From assembly GCF_020921035.1 (NCBI RefSeq), contig NC_063150.1, forward strand, positions 2,728,001-2,792,000: DNA of 64,000 nucleotides, read 5' to 3'. A program made the translations under genes and the position numbers. The notes under the pieces are model-generated. The model worked only from the letters and a program-made list of their open reading frames with translations. It was not told the origin of the DNA and did not search any database. Within the stretch, counting starts at the first letter, position 1, and every line of letters begins with the position of its first letter. The DNA comes from Rhodamnia argentea. Taxonomy: Eukaryota; Streptophyta; Magnoliopsida; Myrtales; Myrtaceae. Positions 1 through 12,972 of the stretch are shown here, in pieces.

Positions 1-596
1 TCCTTTTTCCTTTTTCTTTTTTTTTTGTTGCTTTTTTCTCTTTTTGAGCGACCGAAGAAGCCCTCCAACTTGCTGCCCACGTATGACTTTGTGGACCAAA
101 ATGATCGTGAGATGTGGCCCTTCGGTTGACCGTGTAGATTGTGTGGGCCAAAAATGAGTGATGTGGACAAGGGAGGACCATGTGAGCTGTGCAGAGACAA
201 CAAGATGTGATGTTGTACGTGAGTGTTGGTAGAGGAGACATTGAGATGAGGGTGCAGATGATGGGGTTGGTCTTCATGGGAGGAGAAAAAAAATGAGAGA
301 TGGGCCTTGGGCAACTTAAAGGAGAAAAATGGGCCATACGCTTGGGCCTATGTAGGAAGAAATAAAAATGAAAGCTAGGCCTACATTCTACGGGTCTACG
401 GGAAAAGAGAGAAGACCGGACCGAGCTTTACCCGAGCGGACTTGAGTCGAGCTGGCCCGCCCCGATGATTTTTTTTTTCTTTTCTCTCTCCTTTTTTTTT
501 TTGAAAATAGTTTTATATATATTTTACTTCTTTTTTTTTTTTACTTTTTCTATTTTGCAATAAGAAAAAAATAAATTAGACGTATTCTCATTTAAC

Positions 597-634
<38 letters not shown>

Positions 635-1716
635 TGGGATCGCCAAAATTAGGTGTCAACAATCATTATTACAATTAGGCTGTAATAGGGATTACGCTAA
701 ATAATTATTACTGCAAACAAACATTAAAAACGTACCATCAATCTATAGCAGACTTGAAATACAATAACCATTACTATACCGATAGGAGTAATCATTACCA
801 TTAACAGAAAATCCTTAAACAATCATTGCTGTATCGATAAGAGTAATCATTACCTTTAGTGACCTGAAAATCCTTAAACGATGTTCATGCTTCCTAGGTT
901 ATAATCATTACCATTCCTCGAGCTATGATGATTAACCATTAGGAGTGCCCAAATTTTTTTTTGCGAACAGATAAAAATAACTCCTATTGCTATTATAATC
1001 TGATCGAACCTTTTCCGATGTGACGCCAATTTTGTCAAACGTCTCCCATCACCAAGCTGTCATCAACAGAGGTGACGTGGGCACGAGTAATTGCCAAGTC
1101 ACTGTGGACCCCCACAGACTTGAATGATTAGTGGGATCATTTGCCGTTGGTGGGTGTGGATCTTGATTGACGACCACCGTAAATTATTATAACCTAGGAA
1201 GTACGGACATTTAAAAAGAATTTTGGTACCGTGTTGGACATTGGCACGTCTGCGACACACGATCGATATATGATTAACATGTTATCAGACATTTAATATG
1301 TGATCAGCACTTCAGACACGTTAGTTATATGTAAATTCAACATTTCAACACGTCATTATAACAAGCACGAGATCAATTTTAAATATTTAATGTAAATCTA
1401 TCAAAAATATATATACTTAATTCATATATCTAGTCAACCCCAAAAAAATCTAATCGTGAATCCCTAACAAAAGAAAAAGAAGAAAAAGAGGAAACTCTCT
1501 ACTGACATTTTTATGTATACATAATAAGTTTATCATGTAAACGTATTGAATTTTTTTTTTTTAAACGACGTGTCGGCGTGTCATGTCCGATTGTGACATG
1601 TCAAGTGACGGTGTCGATTCTACTTAGATCATAACCCTATATATTATTCAACAGAGATGATGTGGACACAAGCAAGTGTCAAGTCAATGTGGGTCTCATT
1701 GGGCCCAACGAGATTG
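1..1716. other. Intergenic DNA, AT-rich
   Basis: No gene is visible here. The stretch holds purine/pyrimidine-biased low-complexity DNA at the left edge, a (TAA)n microsatellite at 597-634, and two imperfect tandem copies of a roughly 57-bp unit between 778 and 885 (shared words GAGTAATCATTACC and GAAAATCCTTAAAC). The rest is unremarkable AT-rich sequence. Confidence 0.6.
597..634. repeat. (TAA)n microsatellite
   Basis: About 12 uninterrupted TAA units are visible. This is a simple sequence repeat in intergenic DNA and is likely length-polymorphic. Confidence 0.95.
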
Positions 1717-1725
1717 AATGATCAA

Positions 1726-2105
1726 TGGCTTAAGTACATTATAAGTGTCAAAACTTGTGTACGGCACTCATTATAGAGCAAAAAATTTCAAAACAATCAC
1801 TTAAGTGCCAATTTTTTTGAAAAATAGTTACTTTATTGCCAAAACTTTCAAAACGATTACTTAAATGTCAAATTTTTTTACAAATGCTTATTTCGGTGCC
1901 AACTCCCGTGAGTTACGTCAGCTCAAATATTAATAAAAAGGTAGGCCACGTCGGATTTTCAACGAGCCACGTTAGCTCAAATTGGAGTTGGCACTGAAGT
2001 GAGCGTTTTTCTAAAAAAAATTGTCACTTAAGTGATCGTTTTGAAATTTTTGACATTGAAGTAAGCACCGTATACAAATTTTGCTACTTGTAATGTACTT
2101 TAACC
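1726..2105. mobile_element. Mutator-type MITE with 9-bp target site duplication
   Basis: A 380-bp foldback element. The left end GGCTTAAGTACATTATAAG pairs with the reverse complement of the right end (GGTTAAAGTACATTACAAG), and the inverted arms extend over most of the element, with the words CACTTAAGTG and TTGGAGTTGGCACT around the centre. The 9-mer AATGATCAA flanks it on both sides (1717-1725 and 2106-2114) as a perfect target duplication, the length typical of Mutator-like elements. It has no coding capacity. Its termini resemble those of the larger element at 47870. Confidence 0.8.
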
Positions 2106-2114
2106 AATGATCAA

Positions 2115-2857
2115 CATGCCTATCAGGAAATTCCGCGGGTCGATCTCGATTCACCACCATTCTCTCTATTCTTCTACATCGCTCAATACGTGTTTTCTCA
2201 GGTCCTAGCGAGAGGACACCTAAGACAAGCTAGCTCGCACGATGAAGACATGAATAACGAGCCAAAACAACATTATCTGATCATTAATGAAGTGCCAACA
2301 TGGAGACCCGACCACCTATGAGCAAAAACGAAAAAAAAAAAATCGGGGTTGTGTCTGTAAATTTCTTGGTAGGTTTGCCCTAAAAATGAGCTGTAGTGTT
2401 TGCTTAAGTTAAGACAAAACTCTAAGCTATAGATCACACCCTAATCTAGATAATGAATTTAGGCGCAAATTCTTTACGTTGTCGTAATTTTAATTTTACT
2501 GTAAATCACATTACTTCATCTACATTTCAATGAACGGTTATAGAAGTTACACCTGACTGATGATGTACTCCTAAGTTGATTACTTTCAGGTAAAGAGTCT
2601 AGCTAAAGTTGAGCGGTGTGTGGCCGAAGTTAAATGATACATGGACCATGGAACAAAAAAGTTGTTGACGCATCGGCTTGCAGAATGGGAAGAAACTGAT
2701 GAAATGGATAGCGCAATCAAAATTGGTGACTATGGTCGCAGTTATTTATATATCAGTTAAGGTTATTTTCTATTTGCCAATGCCAAGGCTTGAGAAAATT
2801 GTTCTAAATTTTCTATTGATATTTGCACTTTACAATAACCTTTTTCAAATTCCTTTA
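2115..2857. other. Intergenic DNA, no gene seen
   Basis: AT-rich sequence. The only open stretch (near 2678-2914) encodes a low-complexity hydrophobic peptide, runs into the terminus of the next transposon and is not credible as a gene. Confidence 0.5.
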
Positions 2858-4135
2858 GGCTACGTTTGGTCGTCTGGATTTCTAGTCGGGATAGGATTGG
2901 ATAGGATAGGATAATAAATCTAGGGATTTGATCATCTTCTATCTCCTATTTGATGAATTACGGATTTATAGTCCAATATCTTTTTATCCTATCATATCTA
3001 TTATTGAGTTATCAATATAATGATTCTTGAGTTATATCATTCGGAGGCTTTTCTCCGAAGTCGACGGGCTAATCTCTGACCGCTCAGCGGTCGGAGTTCA
3101 CAGGGCAGCCATCTGCCTCGGGTTCTCCTGCATGAACTTTACCTCGGGATATGAGGCGCATGCACTCTCACTTTCCGAAAGAGTTAAAGAAATATGTTAA
3201 ACAAGCATAATTTAAGGAATAGCAGATCTTGCTCTCATGTGCTTCTCTTGAATTTCCCCTTGCTTTCCCTTTCGTCAAGCGTAATTCGCGGAGTATGAGC
3301 CGGGTTTCTCCAAGATTGGATTCATGTGGGTTTGGAGAGATGTATCTTGGTTTTTGTGCCATTTTATTGATGCCTGAGTTGTGAGTTCGGAGTTTTCTTG
3401 GATGCATGGTCCTTAGTTTTGTCCAAGATTCGGGTTTCAAGAATGGAAGCTTGCGTTGTGCTTTCTGCTTCGGATTGAGCTTGAGCCTCCGAAGCTCCTG
3501 TACAATGTCCAAGAACTTCATTTGAGCTGGCTAGCGGGTTCTTCAAATGGCGTCGTGGAGCTATTTCTCTGAAGGGAAGGCTTTTTGTATCAGATGAGGC
3601 TGTCTCGCCATTTGATTTGCTTGGAAGAAGCAAAAATGTTGTCATGAATTGGGAACTCAGAAGCCGGCCTAGTTTTAGCAATAATGTAGTCATCTTAGGT
3701 CAAGAAGCAGATGTCGGCCAAGGTTTCTGTCAACTTGGTTGTCAAGAAATGATCAGGAAGCAAGTTCGAGCCAATCGCTTATCGTAATTTTGGTTCAATG
3801 TTGTTTCGGATTCAGTGGTGTCGTGGTGCTTGATATTCATTCTTAGTAACATCAATCAGCACCTTTGTCTATGGCTTGAAATACTTGTCGGAGAAGTTGC
3901 CCGCCACTTGTCGAAGAGGCGGCTCCGTGCAATCGGAGAGGCGGTTGAGCGTGGCGGAGAGGAGGTGGCTCAAGCGATATATAAGAAAAGTTCTATCTGG
4001 CTCTATCCCACCCCTCACCCTAGGATCATTTTATCTCCCCTAGATCTCCTTTATCCTGTCCTAGACAATTATCAAATACATGATATGATAAAATATATCA
4101 TATTCTAAGTTTTATCGGGACGACCAAATGCAGCC
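2858..4135. mobile_element. Nonautonomous PIF/Harbinger-like element with long internal cargo
   Basis: The left end GGCTACGTTTGGTCGTC pairs with the reverse complement of the right end (GGCTGCATTTGGTCGTCC). The trinucleotide TTA flanks both ends (2855-2857 and 4136-4138), the size and composition of a PIF/Harbinger target duplication. Subterminal AT-rich arms containing GGATAGG/CCTATCC-type words are also inverted. The inner part (about 3030-3980) is less AT-rich and has overlapping minus-strand open stretches of 109 and 117 codons. I do not recognise any protein family in them and no transposase is visible. The core may be captured host DNA, which is inference. Confidence 0.65.
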
Positions 4136-4138
4136 TTA

Positions 4139-6142
4139 AGACTATAAATATATATAAATTTTGAAGGCTTTTTTTATTCCGTGAAAACTCACTCTTTTTT
4201 AGCATAATAATAAGGGCCTCACCCAATTTGCAAAATGATTAATTTTAGGTTTGCAAACTAGTAAATACGTAATAAATTTATCCCAAATTAATTTTTTAAT
4301 TATCAAAATTTCCAAACTGGTATATATGTAACAAATTTACCCTCCTCCGTTAGTTTCCGTTAAATTTTACTATCAAATTACTAGATTGGATGACACTTAA
4401 CAGTTGACAGGTGCACCGATTTCGGACTTTTACTTTTTGTTTGTCACAAATATACCGATTTGGAGTTTTTCGTGGTATTAATCTAATTTATGAAGACTGT
4501 GACCCCTTTACCACCAGGTTACATGCTAAGTGGATTCACAAAACTAGCTACTAGAAAACTTTTCTGTTTTGTAATTGATTCCTAGCTATATTTATGAAGC
4601 CTAGACTTTCCCTTCTACGTGCTATGTGGACCTCCATACTGAATTCACAAAGACAGTTTTATACATCAAAAGTTTTAAGCTGTCAAAAAGAAAAAAGTTC
4701 ATCCATGAGTCGAATAACCAGAAAAGGGAATTAGAGGATTCGAAATCATGGTCTTAGCTTTGATATTGGGAAAATTGTCCAAAAAATCCAGTTCGTCATC
4801 AGAGTTGTTTCATCATTTATTATGTAACTCATTTTTTGTACTTCGCACTTTTAAGAATTTGTCCCCTCTAGCCATTTCTCCAGGAATTCCTTCAGGTCTT
4901 CCGACGAAGTGATTGTATTGAGCAAAGATTTCGGTAATGTAGTGGACCTCGAGTTAGGTCCGCAAAGATCAAGATAACGTCCGAGAAAACGACGATCAGG
5001 ACAACGGGGTACTTATCACAACTCCCCACCTTTGGATATACCTAGGTTGCCGGATGCACTAAGGCCTCCGAGAAGAGGAAGCGGCGAATTTGAAGTTGCA
5101 TATGTAGATTCCAATATGCTAGAGGAGACAGAGGCAAGTTCAGAGTACTTGTGATATCCTGAACCCACCAACTGTAGGTTCTTCAGGTAAGGAACAATAG
5201 TTCCAATACCTCGTGCAGTTCTTGTTCCTTCTGGTTCCTTCCTTTTCTTTCCGATTGTTCTTTCGTAAATGCAGAATAATACGCAGCATTTGTGATGTCC
5301 TCGGTGAAGCAAGGGAATTCTGTATTGTAAATTTGACATCTGATGCAAAGTAAAGTGGTTCTTTTTCCGCTTTAACATGCCAATGCTCACTGGAGAGCGT
5401 GAATGACTCCCGTACACGCGCAACTGCGCCACCACCGGCACACACTGAGAGGTTTTCGAATGGCCAAATACTAGGAGAATGAACTTTAAACCCCGAAAAG
5501 GGTCAACAAGGAACGAAAGATACGCTTAATCTCTAGGGAATATATCTTTACATTATATTGGATAGTCATTCGTCTAATTCAAACAAGAAAAGATGAAGAA
5601 GAGTTTGAGCGGGGTCACCATTTGAAGCTCTCCAATCAATTGCCCTTCATATTATCTAGACCGACACTCGCCTGCATCGAAGAATTGGATTAGGAGCACA
5701 TGAAGGAATTAATCAAGAGACCAAATAAATTATGTTTCCTTAAGCACCAGTAGCCTAATAATACTTCAAATCCTGAAGTTCAAGCCCAAAGATTATGTCT
5801 GTCTTTGTGCTAGCTAAACAATCCATCAGATTATTAGAAGATGATAAATGAGCAGTATAACCAAATCATCAAACTCATGGCTTGTGACTTCATAATTGTT
5901 CGGTTAGCCTTTTGTCTTCTGAAATGAGAGGGGAGTGAAACAATTCTTCTTGCACCAAAAACCAGCAAGGAGAAAGAGATGTCAGAATAGACAACTTGTG
6001 GATCTTGAACCCCCTGTTTTCCCTTAGTACAGTATCGACACTCGTGTATCGTTGTATTAAATTTTCAACTGTAATAATAGAAGTCGAATATCGATATAAA
6101 ATAGCAAAATTAGATCACCATTGACTAAATATGGCTTCTGCA
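4139..6142. other. Intergenic DNA downstream of the GLTP gene
   Basis: Mostly AT-rich, apart from the coding-like fragment listed at 5016-5441. The 5450-6142 part is the 3' flank and probable 3' UTR of the minus-strand GLTP gene. Nothing else is recognised. Confidence 0.5.
5016..5441 (-). pseudogene. Unidentified coding-like fragment
   Basis: A 141-codon open stretch whose second half (YLKNLQLVGSGYHKYSEL and the serine-rich residues after it) has natural amino-acid composition. An overlapping frame (residues such as EPLYFASDVKFTIQNSLA) also looks protein-like, which suggests a frameshifted relic or exons joined by an unseen intron. The same strand at about 4870-4935 reads IFAQYNHFVGRPEGIPGEM in another frame. 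I cannot assign a family. It could be a gene fragment left by a transposon. Confidence 0.25.
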
Positions 6143-7650
6143 TTATGTTGTAAAAGTTGTTCTCACCAAGAACTTGTGATTTTCCTGAAGAAGAGGACCA
6201 TACTTCTCACAAAACGACCTCATGTCAGCATCGAGATCACCCGAACCGCCAATCACTTCCAGGAACTTTTTCCTGTCTGGAACAAGCTTCATTGCAACCT
6301 GTCACTCCCAAGCAATTACAACATTAGATTCTCCAAAAAGATTGACCGATAAAGTCATGTTAAAATCTAAAGATTATATTAACAGAGGAATTGTCGGTAC
6401 AAGAAGCATTACAGAGAAGCTTGAAGTAGCAAGCCAGTTATGCCATTTCTTCAGAGTCTTGCCATAGGCATCATTGCAGGCATGCGACATCGACCAGTCC
6501 GGATGATCGAGCAGGTTGTGAAACAGTTCCACCAAAAAATCCATGGCCCTGAAAGAATTCAGGCACACATGGACTTCAGCACAAATTGCTTCACTATTTG
6601 ATTGATCAGTGATCAAGTACAGGAGAACTGAAAAAATTTAAGGTCGTGTTCATTCGTGAGGTCCATTAAAATCTGTGTGATCTCAAAGGCATGTAATTCT
6701 GACAACTTTTTCTTTGGCGCGACTTTCGCATACCTCGTCAACCAAAGAAGCGCGTTGGTGCAACTAGAGGATGATTTTGCTGTTTTGGATGCAACTTCTG
6801 CACGGACCATACTGTACAAAAGGTTGAATTCAGAAGGATTCGACAAATATTTCCGCTCCATTCTCTACAAGGAAAAAGGACATGTCTCATAAATCAGGAA
6901 AACAAAAGTTTGTATGCTTGAGAGGGCTGTCTTATAAGACATGGAAGTTATTCGTCCCAGAACAACCGACATGTTGTCTTACCGAGAGATTTCCGCCAAC
7001 ATCGGATTTCACTGCTGCCAGAGCACCACCAAACTTGTCTAGCATTATAAGCACAAGGTTAGAACAGGAACAAATGTGGTTTGATAAGACATTATGAGCT
7101 AAAATAAGAGGGTAATTTCGCCGAGAGTGGTTGACCAGTGCTAATACTTAGAGGAAGCGAACAAGCATTACAAGGTCATGGAGTTCTTTAATTCTTGGAA
7201 GAACCATTCGACCTTCTTCTGAACTGAAATTCCTCAAAAGCCTGTAGTTTCATGAAATTGCTCTTGATTCTTGACAAGAAAATTATATAATCTTTAATGG
7301 GAAATCTTTGTTCAAGCTGATTATTTACAGAGCTATCTGCTTGTCCTTCAAACTTCAAGAACAAGAACAGGATACAATTGAAAGAAAGGTAAGGACCTAA
7401 AAAAGCTAGAAAGAAATCAAATAGTGCCATTAATCACCCCTTCATTCAACATTCATTCGCTAAAGAGGCAATATATATACATATACATATGTATATGCAT
7501 TTGTATATGTATAAATAAAAAGCTACACACACCTATAAGAGGTAACACCATTTTGCAAACATCAATGAAGGGTTTGGTCAGTATTTCTCCTTCTTCGGAC
7601 TTGACATGCTTCAATTCTTCCAAAGGACCGGTAAATGCAGTTCCCTCCAT
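6143..7650 (-). CDS. GLTP1: Glycolipid transfer protein (GLTP1-like)
   Basis: A small cytosolic all-helical protein that moves glycosphingolipids such as glucosylceramide between membranes. Five exons by GT-AG junctions: 7650-7533, 7038-6983, 6864-6734, 6548-6413 and 6298-6143, joining to 198 residues against about 202 in Arabidopsis GLTP1 (At2g33470). The start is the first ATG, reading MEGTAFTGPLEELKHVKS as in the family. The headgroup-binding set of the fold is present: D52 and N56 (SDVGGN), W99 (LLWLTR) and H138 (KKWHNW), with arginine 59 where human GLTP has lysine, as in the Arabidopsis protein. The C-terminus ends NHKFL then VRTTFTT. Since GTGAGA follows NHKFL, that tail could be read-through into an intron with a further small exon I did not find. 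Intron 1 carries AT-rich microsatellite-like sequence at 7470-7515. Confidence 0.92.
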
Positions 7651-10180
7651 ATCAATGCATAAAACTGAGAAGCATCAAATAAACAAACGAAGCTTAATTA
7701 TTTGAAAAATATACGCCTCCAGTATAATATTCTTTTGGGTTTATTCAACAGTGACAGGCATCCGGGTTACCCGGTAACTTGGCAATTGGCAACAGCGTAT
7801 ACAGAGCCGCTCACGAAAGATGGAAACAAGCAAGTGAAAACGCAAGTCTAGAATTAGTCACGTACAATGTCCCTACAACACTACAGGAAATCAAATGCAA
7901 TGCAGATAACTCATGTTCTTCTTTTGATCTTTTTAAATTGATGCAGATAGTCACATTTATTGATCTAAATCACGCAGCTTCAAAAACGAAGAAATTACTT
8001 GAGCAGAAAAGTTTTTCCGGCACATAAGTGAATTCTCTATTATTTGTACATTGGGGGGCCAAAAAAAAAACCTAATGCTGGACCAATATGCTGCATATAA
8101 CATTACAAGATAATCACACACCATGCATGCGAATCTAATGCTCGTACCTGGTTCGTCAGATTCAACAATAACGAATTAGCTCGACGTAGAAAGGCTTGCT
8201 GAGACAAAAGCAACTGATCGATATGAATTGATTGATCAGCAATGTCCTGAAAGGGAGAACAATCCAATTATGTTGGGGAAGAAAGAAAATGGGGTTGATG
8301 TTCCTTGTGTGGACTCAGATTCTTTTTGCTGCGTCTTTTGTGTTTTCTAAGGTTATTATTTTTTGTTTCTCTTTGTTGGATTTTTGTGGTTGCTCGGACT
8401 TGTCGTTAGTAAGACTTGCTATAAATATGGACTGCATTGCATGGCGTCATTGTAGGGAACTTTCATTCTAACTCAACATACGACATTGCCAGCAACGTAA
8501 CCGACATTCTCTCTCTCTCTCTCTCTCTCTCGTAATATGTGACGAGAAGCAAGCCATGAATTCAATTTAACTAATTACAGTTGATGGTAGTTGGCACCTG
8601 AAAAGATCCAGCAGAAAATGAACAGTTAGAAGAAGTCTGAGAACGATGGCACACAGAGTGGAATTTGAATGAGATTTGCTACTTCGCTGCATGGCGGTTT
8701 GCGGCCTTTTTAACATTTTTTCGGCATTTTATTCGCACGTTTCCTGCAACTTCAATCCTTGCTCTCTTGTATTGGACCCATGACTCGCGTTCTCGTTCCT
8801 TTCCCGGTGCCGTCATCAGATCATTAACTCGGGATCGCGGAGTTGATTAGAACCCTTTGATCTCCGATGCTCTTCGAATGGGTTTAAGGTTCCATAGTGC
8901 CTTGAATCTGCAACAGAACCATACTAGGGTTTTTTTTCTCCATGTACCAGTTCAATTGTTTCCCATCCAAGTTATAACACATAATGCAAACCACACTCGA
9001 TCCGTTTCAAGTTTTTAACATAACGATCGCATGCACGAGTTCATCTCTATATTAGGGTTAGAGCTCTCGAGTTCATGATGTTTAGGAATTCAATGATATT
9101 GCTGCTTAACTTTAGGGCAAAAAGATATGTTAAGGAAGTTATAACCCTTTTTTGAGCCATGTTGTATCTCCAAAGAATGAGGGTTTTTCTTATCAATCGT
9201 GCATTAAATGATAAAAGTCAATCATATCCTGTCAAATTAAATCCACCTAATTCATTTCCGTTACTATCATTATTTCGCGGAAAAAATAATAATTTAGAAC
9301 ATATTTTCTTGAATATAATTTGTATCACTTATAAAGATGAGTGAATAAATAATGTTTTCATCTTCTACGAAAATGGCCAAACATAACTTATTATCGAAGA
9401 GAAAAGCATTTTCCATTGACAGATCATTTCAAGGGATATAAACGATCATTTTTAGATTTTTTTTTTTTTGAACTATTCAATTTTCACGAAACAAACGGAT
9501 CTTACTTTCTCATCAATCCACATTCTCATGAGAAAAAAAAAGGTTGAATTTCTCCACTTGCTTCTTTTGTCATCAATCACTAAAAGAAATAACAAAACCC
9601 TAAGGAGGTTGATTGCTGCTTCGTAGCAAGCGTGACTTCTTCGCTCATGGCCGACATGCGAACCATCGTGCTCTAGTAATTACACGACATGTGTAAGATT
9701 TGTCGACCGTGGCACCTAGTGGTGGGGATTTATCGAGTGATCAAAGAGTCTTAAATTTCTTTAATTAGGGAGAAAAAAGAATAGATAACTTATGAGTGGC
9801 CCTTTTTCCACTCCCACTTTGACTAAAACACTTTCTAGCACAATATTTTGACAATTTTAACCTTTGTGGGTCCCACATTTTAGAAGCATTCTTCCTTTTC
9901 TTTTCTTCTTTCTCTTTTTTATGCCACTTTCCTTCTTGTAATTTATTTTTATGTTCTCTCTTTCTAAAAACACTCCTCTCATACCAATAACAGACAACCT
10001 TTTGACACCCCAACGTTCGTTACAAATTTGACCAAAAAAAAAAGTCCATCACCAGCACAAAAGAAAAGTTTGTCACCAGCACAAGCAATTGATGTAGTTG
10101 AAGCTAAGATTTATATAAACATATTCCTTACCCAACTAGTCCTCTTTTATATCCACTTTTTCAATTCAAAACTATCGTAA
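7651..10180. other. GLTP upstream flank and intergenic DNA
   Basis: The segment just right of the GLTP start contains a possible 5' UTR splice acceptor (reverse strand CTTCTCAG shortly before the ATG). A CT microsatellite lies at 8508-8531. Beyond 8900 the sequence is AT-rich with no gene. The open stretches present are short and compositionally random. Confidence 0.5.
8508..8531. repeat. (CT)n microsatellite
   Basis: About 11-12 CT units upstream of the minus-strand GLTP gene. Pyrimidine repeats of this kind are common in plant 5' flanks. Confidence 0.9.
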
Positions 10181-10681
10181 GTGAAAAAAAAAAAAAAAAC
10201 CCTATCTCATAGTTCTTCATTCTTCACCCTCTTTCCATCTCTTTCGCTCCTTGTTATTCATTTCCCGTTTTGCATCAAACACTTCGATTGATCGACCATG
10301 TAGACAAAAAGAACCCCCATTGAAGATTCAAATCCAAGAGCTTGATTGCTCACCCAAATCTTCAACAAGCTTATCAACAATGTCCGCTTCTCCATCTTAA
10401 TCTTCCTGGTCCTTATCGCCACTGTCATTGTTGATTGACATCACCTACCTACCTCCAAATCCATGGCCGGAATTCACCCCTACTCTTACTAAATTGTTTA
10501 CGCAAACCAAGAGTGCCACCTTCAAGAACAACAATCCTCTAGACCAAAGAGGATTTGGCCCTCCTCGCCCTTACGGTTTCTATTTCTTTAGTGCCGATAT
10601 TGGTCACCGAGCCGCCATCAAAGACGATTGAGAGGGATGAAGAGGTGATTGCGAACTCAATCCTCATGTCCAAGTCCTTAA
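10181..10681 (+). pseudogene. Decayed gene fragment, left half, interrupted by Harbinger element
   Basis: An A/CT-rich leader is followed by coding-like sequence. One frame reads FNKLINNVRFSILIFLVLIATVIV, which looks like a signal anchor, with stop codons before and after. Later frames read KLFTQTKSATFKNNN and GFYFFSADIGHRAAIKDD. Because frames shift and stops interrupt, this is a relic of what was probably a type II membrane protein; I cannot name the family. The sequence right of the transposon (13761-13900) has an open frame (EAPLFVKCSNLCALVAVKKF and on) that may be its continuation. Confidence 0.35.
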
Positions 10682-11171
10682 GGCTACGTACGGTAACGTT
10701 TATGTTCCCGGAACAACTTTTGGAACATAAACATTTTTTATGCTTCTGTTCCTCGTAACGATTTCTGGGAACAAAAACGCATTTGGTAACAGTAAAAAAA
10801 TTCTGTTCCCGGAACAAAAAAAAAGAATAGAAACGCGTTTGTTAACCGCAAAAAAATTATGTTCCTAATTTTTTTCATTTAATTAAGGGAACTGTATTTA
10901 TATATATATTAAAATTAAGATGTATTTATCTTTTTAACTTACTAAATCAAATTAGACCAATATATGTATAAGTAATTTATGCACGATTTATCAAATTACA
11001 ATATGGACAAGATCAACTATAAAAAAAAAAAATGAAAGTGAAGATGAATTGGAATTGAGCAATGATAACATCAAATATGTTTTCTATAGATAGGAAAAAT
11101 TATAATTATGAGTTATACATAAATGCTCCCAAGTAGTTAAAAATATGGTTACATAATTGAAAAATACAAAG

Positions 11172-12200
11172 TCATGGAATTGTAGGCATATTGTAGTCCC
11201 TTGCCATTTTATTTACAATAATTTTCCTAAGCATGTTCATCTCACTTGCCTGCGCATCTAATACATCATCAGCAACCTTTTCTTCTGTAAACCCATATGC
11301 GTAGTCGGGATCACTATAATCAGCAAAGTTTCTGTCCATCCTATCTTGGTCGCGAATATAATTGTGAAGAGCACAACACACAATCACAATGAGCGCTTAC
11401 TTGCGAATTGGAAAGGAATGCATGTGTTGCAATATAAAAAACCATTTCTTCAATGCCCCAAATACTTTATCAATTACGTTCTGAAGTGAAGAGTGCCTAT
11501 AGTTGAACTTTTCTCTTGTTGTTCTAGCCTGTCTCCCTCTACCTCTTTAATAATTCAAATGATACTGTTCACATTTAAACGGCGTTAAAAATACTGGAAG
11601 TGCTGCATAACCAGAATCTATCACGTAGTATTTGCCTACAACAAAGTACAATATAGACTTGTTATGATATGCAACTACAATATGATCATAAGCAAACTAC
11701 TGGCGATAGACAAAGAAAATACCTAGTGGTGCTCAAGGAAAATTTGTTTGGGATCCATGAGTGCGGTCGAAAGCACCCAACAATCATTGGTCGATCATTC
11801 ACATCCAGCATACACTAAGGTAAATTTCATATCAAAGGAACAAGTACATAGCACATTCTGGGTGGTGGTTCCTTTCCTATTTCTATATGGGACCTACTTC
11901 AACACGGGCACGACAGCATTAATGTGCGTACCATCAATAGCACCTACGCAGCCCCGTGATTTTACAAAAGTATAGTGTTATATAAGATTATCAATTACAA
12001 GTTTTTGATAATATAAACTTAATATGGAAAACATACCTTAAAGTAGCGCGAGTGGTTAGGATCCAGCATAATCTCCTCCGGAACAACAACAAAGGAAGGT
12101 GCTTTAATGACTTCATGTGAAAGTTTGATCAGTGCTTTCAATACTATAGTAAAATACTTGCTAAGCTTTTACGGAGAATGTTGGAATTTCTCGCATAAAG
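11172..12200 (-). pseudogene. PIF/Harbinger DDE transposase (ALP1-like nuclease), degenerate
   Basis: On the minus strand one reads, in order: LDPNHSRYF (about 12060), the DDE core GCVGAIDGTHINAVVPVLK (about 11940-11890) with its first catalytic aspartate, GKYYVIDSGYAALPVFLTP (about 11630-11580) with the second, then YRHSSLQNVIDKVFGALKKW, and finally IVIVCCALHNYIRDQD with a conserved tail. These are the hallmark blocks of Harbinger nucleases and plant ALP1-like proteins. Stops follow VPVLK, HLNY and PIRK, so no intact enzyme can be made. The longest intact piece is 71 codons (11387-11172). Confidence 0.88.
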
Positions 12201-12972
12201 TTCTCATAGAGCTCTTTTGACCAACTATTAATAAAAAGATACCGACTTGTTCATCTACCCTAATATACCGACTATCTTTCAACTAATTATTTTCTCTCAT
12301 TAAATCACATAAATTCAAAAAAACATGTCTTTCCAACTTAAAGGCCTCGTATATTCTATTCGAGTGTCCACGAATAATCTCGCTTACCCATTCGGCTCCC
12401 GATTGTTTACCGTCCCTACATGGTTCTTTCACATGCAATTACTTGTCCAGCATCGGAGCGTAGATCCTTGAACACATTATTTAATATGAAATTCATTCAA
12501 GTATGTTCCAACTGGAGCTAACTATCTAGTAGACACAATACTTGATTCATCTTCCATTGTACATATACCATCACACGAATACAATGACATTAATGTAGGT
12601 AATTGGAAAAAAAACACAAATTTCACGCAATCCATTATACTTATAGCAAATACAAACAGAAGAGTCTCAACATGAATATCCTTAAAACCAAATAACAACC
12701 GACGAGATGAATCACAAAATAAAATGAAACCGAACACCACATAATCCACAAATACATTTCCCAACATCTACTAAACATTTTAGAGAAGTGCATTTCTCCT
12801 TTCGAAGGTGCTTATGATAAAAGCCTCCCTCTATTCGGTACTAGTATATGCTTCGTCTACTCCTTCGGCATAAAGACCATCGTCCAACTTAGGTATGACA
12901 AGTACGATATTAACTACGGTAGTTACGGAATAGAGGTTCACGGGTGGCTGTGAGGTGCTCGAAGTGACTTGA

